Below are positions 23,804 through 35,109 of a stretch of 64,000 nt of DNA, piece by piece. Below the pieces are notes generated by a model. The model searched no databases. It saw only the letters and a program-made list of their open reading frames with translations, and had not been told where the DNA came from. The number at the start of each line of letters is the position of its first letter. The first letter of the stretch is position 1. A program made the position numbers and the translations under genes. The DNA comes from Mesotaenium endlicherianum. Its lineage: Eukaryota > Streptophyta > Zygnematophyceae > Zygnematales > Mesotaeniaceae. The stretch covers positions 72,402 through 136,401 of the forward strand of contig WELA01001939.1 in the NCBI GenBank assembly GCA_009602735.1, written 5' to 3'.

Positions 23804-23960
23804 CTTGTAGTGCGGCCCGAGGCGCGTGCCGTTACGCTGGCACGCTCTTGAGCATCGTGGGGCAGATGCCCAGCGCCTTGGCGACCGCGTTGATGGGCAG
23901 GTGGAAGTGCTGCGCCAGGTTGCCCATCGCGAGCTTGCCGGTGTGCTCTCGCTGCGCGCC
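23804..23960 (-). pseudogene. RWP-RK domain fragment, frame-broken
   Basis: The minus strand reads 'LAMGNLAQHFHLPINAVAKA' then 'LGICPTMLK', the first half of an RWP-RK domain (FHLPIxxAAKxLGxCPTxLK). In another frame it continues 'ACQRNGTRLGPHYK' to a gtgggg donor at 23803. Against the family pattern (KKICRxNGxxRWPHRK) the shift fits loss of two bases near 23845. The RWP core is also changed to LGP, with the tryptophan lost. RWP-RK proteins are DNA-binding regulators, in green plants linked to nitrogen response and sex/gamete functions. With its frame and signature gone and its location inside a hAT-type element, this is a captured fragment. A G/C-rich gap lies just upstream. Confidence 0.7.
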
Positions 23961-23995
23961 CCCAAGCCCCCCCCCACCCCTCCTCTCCCCCCCCT

Positions 23996-24019
23996 NNNNN
24001 NNNNNNNNNNNNNNNNNNN
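23996..24019. other. Assembly gap (24 N)
   Basis: Run of N between poly-C/poly-G stretches, probably an unresolved G/C homopolymer-rich segment. Confidence 0.99.
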
Positions 24020-25579
24020 TCCCCCCCCTTCCCCCCCTCTCCCCGCAATCCCCATGAATGCTGACAGCTCACACGTCAGGGGGGACTGACAGGGAGGACG
24101 GGCACCAGGCACACAGGCCGGGAGGTATACGTGCAAACAGACAAACAGATAGGCGGGGAGACACAGGCACGCGGGCGGAGAAACGGAGGTGTAGAGAAGG
24201 ACTGACGAGCTGCTTGCACCGGGAGATGGGCAGCAACATACTCAAGCACCCCAGCACCACACCCCGCACAAAGAGGTGCAGGCAGGAGTAGACACACGCA
24301 CACAGAAATCCACACACCTGCAGGTGCGCGCCCGCAGCACACGTGCATATGGTCCAAGCCCCCACCCCCCCCCCCCACACTCCCAACGCACCAGCACCAG
24401 ACCAGAGGCGTGCAGCCGCAGCCGTTGACCCCCGCACATAGAAGACGCCCAAAGACGCCCGGCGATCATAGCCATCAGCCGCCCATGCACGCGCGTGCAC
24501 GCAGACACGTGCACAGACGTACGTGTACAGATGCACACACTTCCTGCACAGCCCCATGTGCGCACACACGCGCGCAAGCGTGCACCCACTTGCCCACCCG
24601 CTCTCCTATCCACACAAGCACACACTCTAGTTCACCCGCACCCATTGCTCGCCCGCAAGAACGCAAGCACACAGACTTGTGCGTGTGCACGCGCCAGCCG
24701 CCACACACACACACACACACAGCCATGCTTCTTCATGCAGGTGTGCGCCCCCTGCCCGCACACGCCCCCACCCCCCAACACCCCGGATGCCGCCGCAACC
24801 GTCGAACCCGCGCACACACCCCCCAAAGAGCTCGCCCCCCTCGCTCACGGAAGCAAAAGGGTGAGAGAGAGGGCATGCATCCAGACGCTCAACTAAGAGG
24901 GCTAGGGAGAGGGCGAGGGAAGCGGAGAGGGGGGAAGAGTGGGGCAGAAAGCGGCAGGCTGTGTGCACTCACCGGGTGCCGGTCATATCCACGCCAGCTG
25001 GCGGCAGGGTGACCGCGTGGCTTGCATGGCAAGGGCCACGCAGGCGTGCACCCCAAGGCCTGCGATGCCTTGTCCTCAGGTGCAGCATGTGGGGAGGCCT
25101 TGATGCCAAGCTGCGCCCTGGCCATCTTCCCACTTCTTGCATCCTCCCTGACATGCCACCTGATATTTCTGCAGCTCCGGGGGACTTGCATGCCGATCTG
25201 CTGAAGTGTCCTTAACCCAGACAAATTCTTGCCAGGTGGCGCTGGCGGGACAAATCGTGCCCTTTAAACCCTATACACTCTCTTTCCCTACCCGCTCTGC
25301 ATAACCCCATGGGGTCTCTTGCAGGCCCGTGCTCTCCATACCACTCCCCATTCCTGCAACATTGTAGACTAGAGGGGGGCCCTGTTAGTATTGATAGGAG
25401 GCGGGCAGGAAGTTGAAGCCCAATTGAAGCTTAAAGCCCACCCCACGATCTCATCTCCACCCCGCCTGGTTTTGCCAGATGCCCACCAGGGCCCCACAAA
25501 GAACTCCCACAAAGACAGGGGGGAATAGAGAGAGAGAGAGAGAGGGGGGGAATGTGGGGGGACGGAGAGTGAGGAAGAC

Positions 25580-25712
25580 CTGACGGGGTTGCAACGCAGC
25601 ACCTCCGCAAACAACATGGAGGGCACCTTCTTGCGCAAGTTGAGCAGCAGCAGCTCGTCCTCCTGCACGTGCACGATGCAAAACAGCCCCTTGCCTTTGA
25701 GGAAGCACACGC
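25580..25712 (-). pseudogene. Exon-like stretch captured in the hAT-type element, unassigned
   Basis: The minus strand is open between a gggggcag acceptor and a gtcttc donor and reads 'GKGLFCIVHVQEDELLLLN' then 'LRKKVPSMLFAEVLRC'. The composition is clearly protein-like. It lies upstream of the RWP-RK fragment on the same strand, so it could be an earlier exon of the same captured gene, but I do not recognise the family. Confidence 0.35.
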
Positions 25713-27299
25713 CTGCCCCCCCCACCCCCATGTTGGGGCACACATAGACACCCACCCCCATGTCTGCACACACATAGACACACGTAAGACAGCATGCCCT
25801 CCGTCCGGTGCCCCCTTCCCTTTCGTCTTCAGTACTCCTCACTCTCCTTGGCTAGCTTGCTGCCCCTGCCTCATCCACCCTCATCCATATCTCCAAGCGT
25901 TTGTCTGCTTTTGACAAAAAGCGAGAGACTTCAACTGATAGAGTGTAAGACCTTAAGAATATCAATTGTGAGCTAAGTTAGCTGACGTTCCTCAGTACGC
26001 TGCTTGATTGACGGGCATGCACTTGCACAATTTCATGCCTTGACTTGCTCAAAATGCAGAGGTTTCTAAACTAGCTCTGTGAGGAAAGTAATCGCGGGTT
26101 CTACTTACAGGTAAAATCAACCTTGGCCCAAGACGAAGTAGTCTATTGGCCGTATCAGCCTTTTCTTAAACCCTTTCTTATGTTGTACATGCTTTGTGGC
26201 TGATAAACAACACTCATGCTCAAAATACGTTAATTTGTACTCCTCACATCGGAGAACTATTCGTTTGACACTTAACCGTGACCTCAGAAGGGATGCTCAC
26301 TCCGTGAGACAAGAGTAGTGCCATGTCTGACAGGGTCAGAGAACGGACAAGGAGGGGGTCCCGCCTCTCAGTTGCATGTGACCTGGCCTTCGAGCCTTAC
26401 CATAATAGCCGTTTCTAGCCCCTGTCGGCAATCGTAGAAAAGCCCATCGGCGCGAGAGACATTCGAACTTCAAACCTTTCCAAGCGCCAACCGCGTATAA
26501 TGTCGTTACTTTGCACCAAATTTCACCCCCCCAACATTGCTCGTAAAGACTTGTCGCTCGTTTTCAAGAGACAAGCATACAATGCCAGAAGTAGCCTGTC
26601 CCGTCTCGACTATTAGGTAATGGGCAAGTTATATGAACTCTCACCAACTGGTAGCAAGCAGTGGTAGATGGGTTCTCGTTTGCCAAAGCAAGCAAAACGC
26701 ATTGACACTGAAGATCTTGCCCTTGCTGCCGAAAGTTTGTCAATTCATTATTTTAGCCCCGTCGCACGGAGGCAACCTGAAACTTCAAAAATAAAAAGCT
26801 TAACTTGCGGACTAAACGGGCGTCGGACGGCGTCGAGGCCCAGTCCGCACGTGTCTAAAAGGGTACGCACGCTTAGTACGTGCGTACCGACTCAGTACGT
26901 TTAATTAAGCGTACGAAGGTCGGCCAGTACGGCGTACGGCGTAACCCTGCTCGGTTAACCAAATCCACCGCCATCTTTCATCATCCCAAATCGCCATTCA
27001 TCATAGGGATGTCATCTGGCCATCCCTCTAGCATACCACACTTAGATGTATATCGAGGCAGTTCGCTGCTATCGAGTACGGAAGTCAGCTGGCTGTCAAA
27101 GAATGTGTCAGCAAGCTGACTTAAGTTGACTTCAGCCTGCTACTTAAGTTGACTTCAGCCTGCTGCTTCCGGCTGAGTCTTTAAATTGATAATTATATAA
27201 AGTCCAGCAGACTCAATACTACATAAAGTTCAGCAGGCTGAACGTAATCAACTATTATATTTAAATGAATATTATACCTACCAATATACTGATTCATTA

Positions 27300-27600
27300 C
27301 ACCCTTGCTTGCTGCTGTTGGGGCTGGCGACTAGCCCATGCTTGCTATTTTAGGGTTTTGTTGGGGCGGGCTTGCTTGCTATTTTAGGGTCTTAGTTGGG
27401 GCTGGCTGTTGGCGTGCTTGCTCCTGTCGGGGCTGGCAGCCAACTCTGTGCGTGCTCCTATGAGGGCTGGCTGCCAGCCCTGTGCTTGCTGCTGTCAGGG
27501 CTGGCCACCAGCCCCTTGCTCGCTGTTTTAGGGTTGTAGTTGGGGCGGGCTGCCTGCCCCTTGCTTGCTTTTGTTGGGGTTGCCTGCTCTCGTGTTTGCC
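27300..27600 (+). repeat. Palindromic GGGGCTGG minisatellite, right block
   Basis: Continuation of the 18.5-21.5 kb array after the interspersed repeat. It includes full and partial copies of the GGGGCTGGCTGCCAGCCCC-type unit and the 'ttttagggtcttagttgggg' spacer, and it runs directly into the upstream region of the hAT transposase gene. Confidence 0.9.
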
Positions 27601-27703
27601 TATTGTTACGCTTTTGCTTGTTTAAATGGCATTTGAATGGCATCTTATTATGTCTCTTACAAGTTGTTACTGTACTTCATTATTGCAGGTTTCACGCGCA
27701 TCA

Positions 27704-30055
27704 TGTCTCAACCATGCACTTCGTCTGGAGCAACGCTTGGTGGAATGAGGGCGTCCACTGCAGCTTTAACCGCTCGTCTTCCCCCTAGGGCAGTTGCTGC
27801 AAGGTCTGGTCCAGAGTGGGGCCATGTGACCATCATTGTGGAAGCCAAGTCCAAGAATTCAAATCCGAAGGTGAAGTGCAACTACTGCCCCAAGGAGTTT
27901 ACCGGTGGAGTCAAGCGGATTCGTGGCCATTTCACAGGAGGCTGTAAGGATGTTAGTTAGTGTGAGGATGTTCCCGGTGAAGTTCTAGTTCTCATGATTA
28001 ATCGTAGCAACAGTATGGCTAAGTCTCTATTAGGAACGCGACGTAGGAAGAGTGTCATACAAGCTGCACGAAAGCGCGTGCATGAATGGGGTTGTGCAAG
28101 TGCTGGAGAGTCCCCCTCCTTAGGCAGGGAGTCAGGGCAGACCTCTATAAGTGACATTTTCCAGAAGATGAATGCTGATGCTGTTCATGAGACTGTCGCC
28201 CGCTTCTTCTAAGGCACTGATTGCTCATTCAATGTTGCTTGCAGTGACTTCTTTAGGGACATGTTGGTTGCTGTTAGTAAGTACACCCAAGAAACGGGTC
28301 TAGTGTATGTCTCGATGAAGGATAAGCCTCTCGAAAGTACCCTACTAGATAGAGGCTTGGGAGAAGAAACAAAAAAAGGGACTACCACAGATGGGTTGTA
28401 GCATTGTAGCAGATGGGTGGACCGATCCATGCGGGCACCCTCTTCTTAACGTGCTTATGGTTGTGGGAGGCACTGAAATGTTCATGGATGCTATCAACAC
28501 TGAGGGTGGAAGGAAAACGGGTGAGTATATTGGTAGCCACCTGCTTGCGGCCGTGGAGAAAATAGGGGCCGATCATGTCATACAGCTTTGCATGAACTCT
28601 GCAGCTAACATTGTAGCTGGTTGTAATGTGGTTCGTGAGAAGCACCCGCACATATATTGGACGCCTTGTGCTGCTCATATTTTGGACCTGCTGTTGAAAT
28701 ACATAGGAAAGGTGAAAGAGCTAGAGGGCATTATTAATAGCTTCAAGCACTTGGTCCAATTTGTTGCAAACCACCTCATGCCTCACGCTCTTTACCATGA
28801 GCATGGGGCAAGGCTTGAGAATAAACTAGAGTTGTTGAAGCCAGGACCCACGAGGTTTGCTAGTACCTTCTTGTGCTTGCAACGACTCATTGTTGTGAGG
28901 GATACCTTACAAGCTATGGTGTCTGACAGAAGATGGCTTGAGTGGGCGGCAAAGAACGGTTGTGTAGGTGAGGCTACGGAGATTAGAGACCTAGTTCGCG
29001 ACGATGAACTTCGGGAGCGAGTGAAGGTATGGGTAGCTGTGTGTGAGCCGATTGTACTTCTCCTTCGACTAGTCGACTCTCCACAACCTTCTCTTGGGAA
29101 GATTTAGGCTCGCATGCGTGCCATTAAAGAGCATGTGCATGAGGTTGTAGGACTCAAACCAGCACAAATAACCCAAGGTAAGAAGGACGTGAAGGCTCGC
29201 TGGGAGCAGCTTCACGGCCCCCCGCATTCTGCAGATAAAAGTCTATTTTGATGTTGCTCACCTTTTTTGCTTGGCGGCTGGCGTTCTCTTGCATGCTTGT
29301 TATTGTGTGCTGGTCATTGTTATTGTTTTTGTGCTTGCTATTGTCATTGCTCTCTCTTTTGTGAAGTGCATTGTGTTGCAGATACCAAGTTTACTTCTTG
29401 ACTTTGTTTGACTACAGGCTACTATCTGGACCCCGAGTTCCAAGACCATGAGTCTTGGGCAATTGAGAAGTGTCTACTAACCGATTGGTCCAACTTGCGG
29501 AATACCCTTGTTGGAGGAAGTGTGCTTGACCGAGCGTTGGTGGATCGAGAGTTGGCGCTCTACCGACAGAGCGGTGACATTTTTGGCGATGATGTTTGCA
29601 AGGCTAATAAGACCATGATGCCTGCCCACAAGTGGTGGGAAACATACAAAAGTCATTGTCCTAATCTTCAGCTTCTTGCTATGAAAATATTGGCGCAACC
29701 CGGTTCAGCAGCTGCATGTGAGAGAAATTGGTTCGAGTATAGGTTTGTTCATAGTCCACTTCGCAATAGGCTGCTCCCTACTAGAGAAAAGAAGTCAGTG
29801 TACGTGCATTCTATGTTGAGACTTCAGGAGAAGAGTTTGGATTTCCTTGGACCAAGTGTCGGCGTGACTCCATGGGTTGAAGAAGCGGAGTTCTTGGAGA
29901 CACCTGAAGAGGAGGATCTCAATCTTGCCATGCATGCCTCGTTGAGTGAGGAAGAGGAGATGGAGGTAGAGGAAGAGGAGGTAGAGGAAGAGGAGGTGGA
30001 GGAGAGACCTAATGTTTTCGCTCCCGTAAGAAGAAGGCCAAGAGCGATTGGTTAC
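27704..30055 (+). pseudogene. hAT transposase (BED finger, DUF659, C-terminal dimerisation), decayed
   Basis: The first exon follows a tattgcag acceptor; ATG near 27703 (MSQPCTSSG). A BED-type finger lies near 27.87 kb (CNYCPKEF...HFTGGC). The DUF659-like core at 28391-29107 reads 'SIVADGWTD', 'NSAANIVAG', 'HIYWTPCAAHILDLLL'. The hAT dimerisation region at 29.64-29.82 kb reads 'LAMKILAQPGSAAACERNW' and 'HSPLRNRL', followed by an acidic Glu-rich tail. The frame has about four breaks: stops near 27958, 28210 and 29105 and a shift near 28385. An acceptor before about 29418 suggests an intron before the C-terminal exon. It could be the former transposase of the element whose left end is at 16608, but its own ends were not found. 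Confidence 0.85.
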
Positions 30056-30310
30056 TAGGTGTGCCAATCAGCTAACTTGTATGTACTAGAGGTAGCATGT
30101 ACATATTAGAGAAAATGGAGGTTGAGAAAATGAATATACTTGAAATCAATTATGTGTGCCCTATGACTTCATGGAATGTTGTACTTTGTGAATGATTTAC
30201 ATGGTATGGATTACCTTTAACCTCTTATGCATGCTTGCAAAGAGTATGCATCATCTTTATACTTCTACATTAAAGCTTATTTTACTCGCTTAAGAAGTAA
30301 TGATGTTCTT
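30056..30310. other. AT-rich spacer between hAT gene and gypsy fossil
   Basis: No coding content. It resembles a 3' untranslated or terminal region of the hAT element. The integrase end of the gypsy copy begins near 30311. Confidence 0.4.
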
Positions 30311-33300
30311 ATTGAATCAATTAGCTCAAGGGTTCCTTAGCAAGATTTTTCCAAAAATTAGCGTGTGAATCTTGAATCTCTATCCGACACAATTCTTGAT
30401 GGTAGTCCATGGAGTCGGAAGATGTTGTCATAGATGAGTCTTGCAAGTTGTGGTGCTGTAGCTTTAGTCGTCGTGGGAATAAAGTGAGCCATCTTAGTAA
30501 GTCTGTCCACCACCGTGAGTATTGCATTATGGCCTCGAGGTGTCACGGGCAGGTCCACGATAAGGTCCATTGAGATGTCCGTCCATTGTCTTTCGGGGAT
30601 TGGCAGTGGTTGGAGGAGTCCTCTCGCCTTTTGTGATGATGGCTTGACTCTTTGGCATGTGTCATAACTCCTGCAGTACTCTTTGACTTGCCTAGACATG
30701 CCTGGCCAACAATAAGTCCTGGCTAGAACGCTTGTGGTCGTTAGGATTCCAAAGTGTCCTCCAAGAGGGTTGTCATGTGCTTCTTGTAGAAGCAAGAGCC
30801 GGAGGTCTAAGTCATCACGAACACATTGCTGGCGCGTGTGTTGCCTCACCCAATAATTGCCTTCTTGCTTCTTGTACGGGTCCAAGGCTACTTCTCCGTT
30901 CTTGTAGTAAGGGTCTCTTTCATAAGCGGTTGAAAATCGAGCTTCCAGATCTGTCTTCAGGGATGTCATCACTGCATTTAATTGCAGTCGTGAGAGGGGG
31001 TGAGCAGGGTTTGTCTTGCCGGGCTGGTATTGAATCGTGATGTTGTATTGTTGCAAGTATCCGCTCCATCTTGCTTGTCTCCTTGAGAGACACGGCTGCA
31101 TCTGGAGGTGCTTCAACGCCTCGTGGTCCGTAGTGACCAGTACCTTGCGTCCTTCAACATAGCAGCGCCAAATCTTGAAGGCATGTACAATCGCCAACGC
31201 CTCTCGCTCCGTGGTTGCATAATTTTGCTCGCCTGGATTTAGCTTCCTTAACTCGTAGGCAATGGGCTACAGTGCCTTGCCTTGGCCTTGAAGCAGGATT
31301 GCTCCTATTGCATAGGAAGATGCATCGACGATGACGTGGAAGGGCCAATTTGGGTTTGGACTTGGGAGTGTGAGCACCGGGGATGTCGTCAATCTTTGCT
31401 TCAGTTGTTGGAATGCTTCCTCCTCTTTATTGGTCCAAACATATGGCTTGTCTTTCTTCAGTGGATCCGTGACAGGGGCTACTATGTGCGAGAAGCTCTG
31501 GATGAATCTCCTGTACCAATTGGCAAATCCCAAGAATGATTGGAGTTCATTCTTGGTCGTGGGGGTTGGCCATTCCTCCACCACCGTGGTCTTCTTGGGG
31601 TCCATCTTGATGCCATCAGCAGTCACGTGGAGACCTAGGAACTCCACTTCTTGTGTGGCAAACTCGCACTTTGACTCCTTTGCAAATAGCTTGTTTTGCT
31701 TCAATACTTTGAGGACTTCTTTCATGGGTCTTGCTGTAGATAAGGATGTCATCGATGAATACCACCACAAATCTGTCCAACATAAGCTGAAATGTGGTGT
31801 TCATCATAGTCATGAAAGTTGCTGGCGCGTTGGTGAGTCCAAATGGCAGGACCATGAACTCAAAATGTCCATATCTTGTCCTGAACACCGTTTTCTCTAT
31901 GTCAGGTTAAGCGATGCGAATCTGGTGGTAGCCGCTTTTCAAGTCCACCTTCGTGAAGTACTTGGCTCCAACCAGCCGGTCCATGAGCTCATCCATGCGC
32001 GGCAGCGGTATCAAATTCTTGATGGTGATCTGTTGAGGGCGCGATAGTCCACACATATCCTGAAACTACCGTCCTTTTTGACAAATAGCACCGGGGCTCC
32101 AAATGGCGACTTGCTAGGTCGAATGAAGCCATGCTCCAGTAGCTCCTTAATTTGCTTCTTGACTTCGTGCAGCTCCGTGTATGACATCTTGAACGTAGGC
32201 CGAGAGATGGGCTTGCTTCCGGGCTCCAACTCTATCTTGTGGTCTACGAATCTCTTGGGGGGTAGGCCCTTGGGCAATTCGGGGGAGAATACTTCTTTGT
32301 AGTCCTGCAAGACTTCTTGTATCTCCTTGGGAAGGGGGTTGCCTTCTTGACTCTCGATGTCTTCCTTGATGTCTTTTGGCGTGATCAAGGCCAAAAGAAG
32401 CTCGTGTCCCTTCCTCACAAGTCTCTTGAGTTGGAGGGCGGACAATAGTATTTGTGTGCCAACTTCTTGACGTCTGGGGTCTGGATATTCTGGATTGCGC
32501 GCAAAATACAGATTCTTGAAGTGATGTCATTCTTGATCTTGATAGTACCGTCCCTCCAATCAACTTGGGGGTTGTGCTTTGTCAACCAAGGCGTCCCTAG
32601 GATGACGTTGTACTTGCCCAATTGTATGGGGGAAAACACTACTCTATCCTTGAAGGACTTGATAAAGTGCCGAGGGGTACGCACTCTTGGAAGGGGTAGT
32701 ATAGGAGAATCCGTCAGGCATCATAATCTCCTCGTTGTGGTCAAGAGTTCGCATAGTAACACTGTGCTTGGTGGCAAAATCTGCAGCGATGAAATTGCCT
32801 TGAGCTCTGCTATCCACCAAGATGTGGACCTTCTCTCCTCCAAGGTAGCTTTTCAAACTCATTGGGGCTTGAAGGTCGTCTTCAACGGGGGTCTCCACCT
32901 CACTTGGCTTGTTGTCTTCTCGTGAAGTGGGTCTTGGGGTGGTAGGCTCCTGGCCTACAGGCGCTGCCCATTTTTTGACAACTTTTTGGGGAATGAGAGT
33001 GCACAATGGCCCTTCTCCTTACAGTAAAAGCATAGTCCAGCCGTCATAAGAGCTTCTTTTTCAGCCTAGGAGAGTCTTGCTTTCACTCCTTGCTGGTTTC
33101 TTGCATCATAAGTGTCATTGAAGGGTCTTCCACTCTTCCAGGCAGCTGCGGGGTCCCTTCTAATAACTCCAATTTCCATAGCTGTGGGTCCAGATTCGGA
33201 TGTGGAAGGGGCTGCAAACACCCGCGTCGCGGGTGCCCGTGAAGATGATGATACGGAGTGCTTGAAATCCAAGGTATCCATCTTATGAGCCACTTCAATA

Positions 33301-34695
33301 ATATTTGATAAGTCCGTCAAGTCTCGCAATTCCACTTCCTTTGCCACCTTGGGCTTGAGGCCAGACACATAACGATCAATCTTGTCCTCGAGCGACATGC
33401 TGGGGATCTCAAGAGTGAGGTCATGAAATCTGGATGTATATTCTTGAACGGGCGTTGTTTGCTTGAGATGGCGAAGCTTTTCTCGAGCAATTTTCTCCGC
33501 CTTGATGGGCATGAATTGGTTCTGGAGGGCTTCACAAAAATCCACTCAAATTCATATGATGGTGGGGCCTCTTGGCCGGGTACGGGATGCGCCACAACTT
33601 GATATATAGCCGCTTGATAGTTACGCCACCATGATGTTGCTGCTCCTCTGAGCAAGGAAACGGCAAAAGGGACGTCGTTCTCCTCGGGTACTTCAAGGAA
33701 TGTGAGGTACGTCTCCACTTGGTAGAGCCACAGATTCAATTTGGTTCCTCTCCCAGGATTGAAAGTGTATGGTTTGCCGAGCTTGATGAGTTTCCTTGCT
33801 CTTGTAGGCTCTTGTGGAGGCGCTTGAGCCGGGGCTGGATTTTGAGCGTTGCTCGCAATAGGGGCAACCATGGCAGCCATAGCTTCTCTTGACGCTTGCA
33901 CGGTTGCTTCATAGGTGGCCAAACCCACTTTGTTGTGGACGGTCATTAGGAAGGCTGCCCACTCATTTGCGAGAACTCCTTGTGGTGGGGTCAACTTTGC
34001 TACAGCGGCTGCCATGGAATTTGACGGTGCTCCTCCTTGTGGTGCTTCTCGTTGTTGCAGATTTTCTTGAGTGGGCTCTCCCATCGGCGCTGGAGGAGGG
34101 TCTCTTGAAGATGAAGTGCTTCCTTCGAAAGCTTGCTGTTGGTCTTGAGGATCGGCCACTTCTTGTGCTACCAAAGTGCCTAGCTCCGATACCACTGTAG
34201 TGAAACTAATAGATAAAGTACTTAATAAATATATTACTTTATCTATTCAAGACAAGGATCTTTGAACACAAGTGGTAGCTTTTTGAAAGAGAGATGGCTT
34301 CTTGAAAATTGAAATATTTCTGGAACTTGGCAAGTACAAGAGTGATTCTGGAATATCTTTCTATGTTCTAGCTCTTTTTTATATACTTGCTACATAGGTA
34401 ATTTCTAAGAAGGTGCATGTTGATATGTTGGCACCCAACACATTTCAAAACTTGCCACCTCTTTCAAAATTATAGTACGCATGTCCTTTTGACTTAAGAA
34501 TGGCACATTTGACTTTTGCCACATGGAGTTCTTCTAGCTCCTTCCTCTAACTTCGAAAATGCCTTCGAAGGTTCAAAGGATGAACCAAGTCACTAGAGTA
34601 TCTATTCACACTTGACCCCACACAATACTACTCCAAATATATTCAAAAGCATTAAAATATATGCAAACTAATATATTATAACTCAAATCACTACA
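30311..34695 (-). mobile_element. Ty3/gypsy LTR retrotransposon fossil, 3'-truncated
   Basis: Order on the minus strand: 5' LTR (34695-34196), primer-binding site, gag with zinc knuckle region (about 34.2-33.0 kb), protease (about 33.0-32.6), reverse transcriptase with the FIDDILIYS motif (about 32.4-31.6), RNase H (about 31.8-31.1) and integrase with HHCC zinc region and catalytic core start (about 31.1-30.3). It stops inside the integrase next to the hAT spacer; no 3' LTR is seen. It is broken, with several interruptions (on the order of five). The gag-protease-RT-RNaseH-integrase order is that of Ty3/gypsy. It is the same family as the copy at 61.7 kb, and more decayed and probably older than it. 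Confidence 0.9.
34196..34695 (-). repeat. 5' LTR of the minus-strand gypsy fossil (500 bp)
   Basis: On the minus strand it starts TGTAGTGA and ends CACTACA, with short inverted ends, followed by a primer-binding-site-like TGGTATCGGAGC. It aligns along its length with the 503-bp LTR at 61733-62235. Confidence 0.9.
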
Positions 34696-35007
34696 ATGCC
34701 ATTTTAAGGTCGAAAGGACATGCGTACATTATTCTAGAAAGAGATGGCAAGTTTTGGGATGTGTTGGGTGCCAACACATCAATATGCACCTTCCTAGAAA
34801 TCATTTGTGTAGCAAGTATATAAATAAGAACTAGAACATAGAAAGACATTGAAGAACACTCTTGTACTTGCCAAACTCCAGGAAATCTATTAACTTTCAA
34901 GAAGCTATCTCTCTTTCAAGAAGCTACCACTTGTGTTTAAAGATCCTTGTCTTGAATAGATGAAGTATCATATTTCACTAAGTACTTTATCTATCTGTAT
35001 CACTACA
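34696..35007 (+). repeat. Partial LTR of the same gypsy family, inverted
   Basis: Corresponds to roughly the last 310 bp of the LTR, in plus orientation, ending cactaca at 35007. It abuts the minus-strand LTR directly at 34695/34696. This fits insertion of the minus-strand copy into an older LTR, with the other half lost on the truncated side. Confidence 0.8.
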
Positions 35008-35109
35008 TAACAAGTTCACAGCTTTCAACTTGTCCCTTCCTTTTATCTCGATCTGTTCTATCTTAATAAGACTCAGATTAGAACACCATATAATTACATG
35101 ACCCATGAA

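Larger units (their letters stand above)
21882..26949. mobile_element. Pack-type hAT element, 5,068 bp, with 8-bp TSD
   Basis: Left end CGGGGTTACGCCGTACGC; the right end on the minus strand is CAGGGTTACGCCGTACGC, with one mismatch in 18. The exact 8-bp direct repeat ctcggtta flanks it at 21874-21881 and 26950-26957, the hallmark length of hAT insertions. Subterminal TACGC/GCGTA motifs cluster in the first and last ~100 bp. The interior has no transposase. It holds a purine-rich stretch (22.68-23.17 kb), a broken RWP-RK exon, an unassigned exon-like stretch, CACGCACA-rich DNA like that of host introns elsewhere in the window, and a 24-N gap. I infer that it captured genomic gene fragments. Confidence 0.85.
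21488..27298 (+). mobile_element. Interspersed repeat family member 2, split by a hAT-type element
   Basis: It has the same aatgaatc...gattcatt ends as the 19.49-kb copy and also sits inside the GGGGCTGG array. It consists of about 390 bp at the left, the 5,068-bp hAT-type insertion with its duplicated target, and about 350 bp at the right. Joining the flanks at the target site restores colinearity with member 1 (ggtaggac...tcg..t..accaaatc). Confidence 0.6.

Noticed and set aside
24889-25224. Minus-strand frame with CRNIRWHVRE as the second half of the RWP-RK domain
   Set aside because: It lies upstream of the first half on the same strand, so exon order is wrong, and the resemblance is weak.
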